A DNA stretch of 13,399 nt from contig JAFYKU010000115.1 of the NCBI GenBank assembly GCA_017537405.1, positions 1 to 13,399 of the forward strand, written 5' to 3'. The translations under genes and the position numbers were made by a program. The DNA comes from Clostridia bacterium. GTDB taxonomy: Bacteria; Bacillota; Clostridia; Christensenellales; UBA1242. The notes beneath the pieces were generated by a model. That model saw only the letters and a list, made by a program, of their open reading frames with translations. It was not told where the DNA came from and ran no database searches. Shown here piece after piece: positions 12,657 through 13,399 of this stretch. Positions within the stretch are counted from its first letter, which is position 1. Every line of letters starts with the position of its first letter.

Positions 12657-13399
12657 TTATAACCGAATTTTGTCGCGTAATTTTTTATGATAGGTAATCG
12701 CAAAACGATGAGCTTCATCACGAATGCGCTGCAACAGACGCAAAGCATAACTATGGTGCGATAAAACAATGGGCGCGCTTTGTGTTGTGGTATAGACCAA
12801 CTCAAATTTTTCCGCCAAAGAAATATATGTCACACCGTTAATTTTAGGTACCGCAGACAATTGTCCCTTTCCACCGTCAATCACAATGACATCTGGATAA
12901 ATCCATTCTCGGTGTTTTAGGCGACGGGTTAAAGTTTCTTCCATCGATAAAAAATCATTATTGCCTTGGCCGTGTTTAATCCTGAATCGGCGATACTGAT
13001 TTTTATCTGCAACACCATCCACAAATACCACCATCGAAGCAACAACATACTCACCGTCTGTATGTGAAATATCAAAACATTCAATTTTGCGCGGAGTTTT
13101 CGCCAAACCTAAAACTTCACCCAATTCACGACAAGCCCCCAAAGTAAAAGCATTTGCATCTTCCGCGGTAGCCTGAATCCGCTCACGATGCCGCAAACGG
13201 TCAATCATTTGTAAAACATTACGGTAGGCAATGGCTAATTCGAACTGTTGCAAGGCACTTGCCTGCTGCATACGATTAGTCATGACCGCTACAACTTCAT
13301 CATAGCGTTTACCCTTTAAAAATTCAGCTGCTTCGAGCGGCTCATCATGATAGATACTACGAATAATATCCATTAAGTATTTGACATAAATGCCATTAA
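12657..13399 (-). CDS. uvrC: UvrC excinuclease subunit, C-terminal part of an unusually short form (partial)
   Basis: UvrC makes the two incisions around damaged DNA in the UvrABC repair pathway. The frame is open to the window edge, so the N-terminal GIY-YIG domain lies outside; codons before the ATG at 13373 read NGIYVKYL in frame. Numbering from that ATG, a UVR (UvrB-binding) segment covers about 26-61. The RNase H-like nuclease follows: IECFDISH (D101), NNDFLSM (D140), VIDGGKGQ (D166), LRLLQRIRDEAHRFAI (H222). These match, from memory, D399, D438, D466 and H538 of E. coli UvrC. Only about 40 residues separate the UVR segment from D101 against about 160 in E. coli, and the protein stops at KLRDKIRL with no helix-hairpin-helix domain. 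Both losses are clean, with no frameshift evidence. Confidence 0.93.
   Translation of the reverse strand, partial: NGIYVKYLMDIIRSIYHDEPLEAAEFLKGKRYDEVVAVMTNRMQQASALQQFELAIAYRNVLQMIDRLRHRERIQATAEDANAFTLGACRELGEVLGLAKTPRKIECFDISHTDGEYVVASMVVFVDGVADKNQYRRFRIKHGQGNNDFLSMEETLTRRLKHREWIYPDVIVIDGGKGQLSAVPKINGVTYISLAEKFELVYTTTQSAPIVLSHHSYALRLLQRIRDEAHRFAITYHKKLRDKIRL

Noticed and set aside
12608..12805. Frame overlapping the uvrC 3' end, considered as the missing UvrC tail after a frameshift
   Set aside because: Its translation contains no helix-hairpin-helix pattern (no PGIG-like turns), so a frameshift does not explain the absent C-terminal domain.
1..13399. CRISPR arrays, insertion sequences, prophage genes, attachment sites, riboswitches
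   Set aside because: I saw no spaced direct repeats, no transposase or integrase motifs, no SAM or T-box leader ahead of metK or argS (gaps are too short), and no repeats flanking the tRNAs.

Overview
The window looks like a chromosomal segment from a low-GC bacterium of the Bacillota type. The clues are an hrcA-grpE-dnaK heat-shock cluster with a CIRCE-like operator, lipoproteins with Gram-positive-style lipobox signals, a cysteine-repeat surface lipoprotein typical of gut clostridial relatives, a PrsA-like foldase, and tRNA genes with encoded CCA. TGA is used as a stop (grpE, the 3017 lipoprotein, the 694-residue gene) and no frame needs it as a sense codon, so code 11 fits and code 4 does not. 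Several enzymes are clearly shorter than textbook forms (MetK, Dxs-like, UvrC), which suggests an uncultured lineage with a reduced genome. I cannot name the genus. There is no phage, IS element, CRISPR array or other obvious mobile DNA.

Layout. 1-1974, minus strand: hrcA-grpE-dnaK behind a sigma-A-type promoter and a CIRCE operator. The dnaK frame breaks one base short, 16 bases from the window edge. 2015-2966, minus strand: a compact S-adenosylmethionine synthetase and an upstream tRNA-Pro(CGG). 3017-5903, plus strand: a cysteine-repeat lipoprotein followed seven bases later by argS. A 14-bp inverted repeat separates argS from the convergent foldase lipoprotein gene (5940-7802, minus). 7896-9980, minus strand: a large lysine-rich protein of unknown function, AT-richer than its neighbours. 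It is divergent from a Dxs-like thiamine-diphosphate enzyme (10059-11789, plus). 11811-12179, minus strand: a small unknown protein. 12222-13399, minus strand: tRNA-Arg(UCG), a DUF378 membrane protein, and the C-terminal part of an unusually short UvrC. No stretch longer than 100 bases lacks a gene.

How it fits together. Most content is housekeeping: chaperones, SAM supply, translation (argS, two tRNAs), secreted-protein folding and excision repair. Two features cut across the window. First, genes fall into two initiation classes. hrcA, grpE, dnaK, the 3017 lipoprotein and DUF378 have clear Shine-Dalgarno sequences. metK, the 694-residue gene, the Dxs-like gene and the 122-residue gene lack one and have a -10-like hexamer only 5-6 bases before ATG, the geometry of leaderless transcripts. 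Second, conserved enzymes are pared down while keeping catalytic motifs (MetK, UvrC), or keep cofactor motifs while losing substrate-pocket residues (Dxs-like).

The best candidates for new biology are the Dxs-like enzyme with an altered acceptor-phosphate site, the miniature UvrC, the unrecognised 694-residue protein, and the leaderless promoter set. All functional statements come from reading motifs by eye; no database search was possible.
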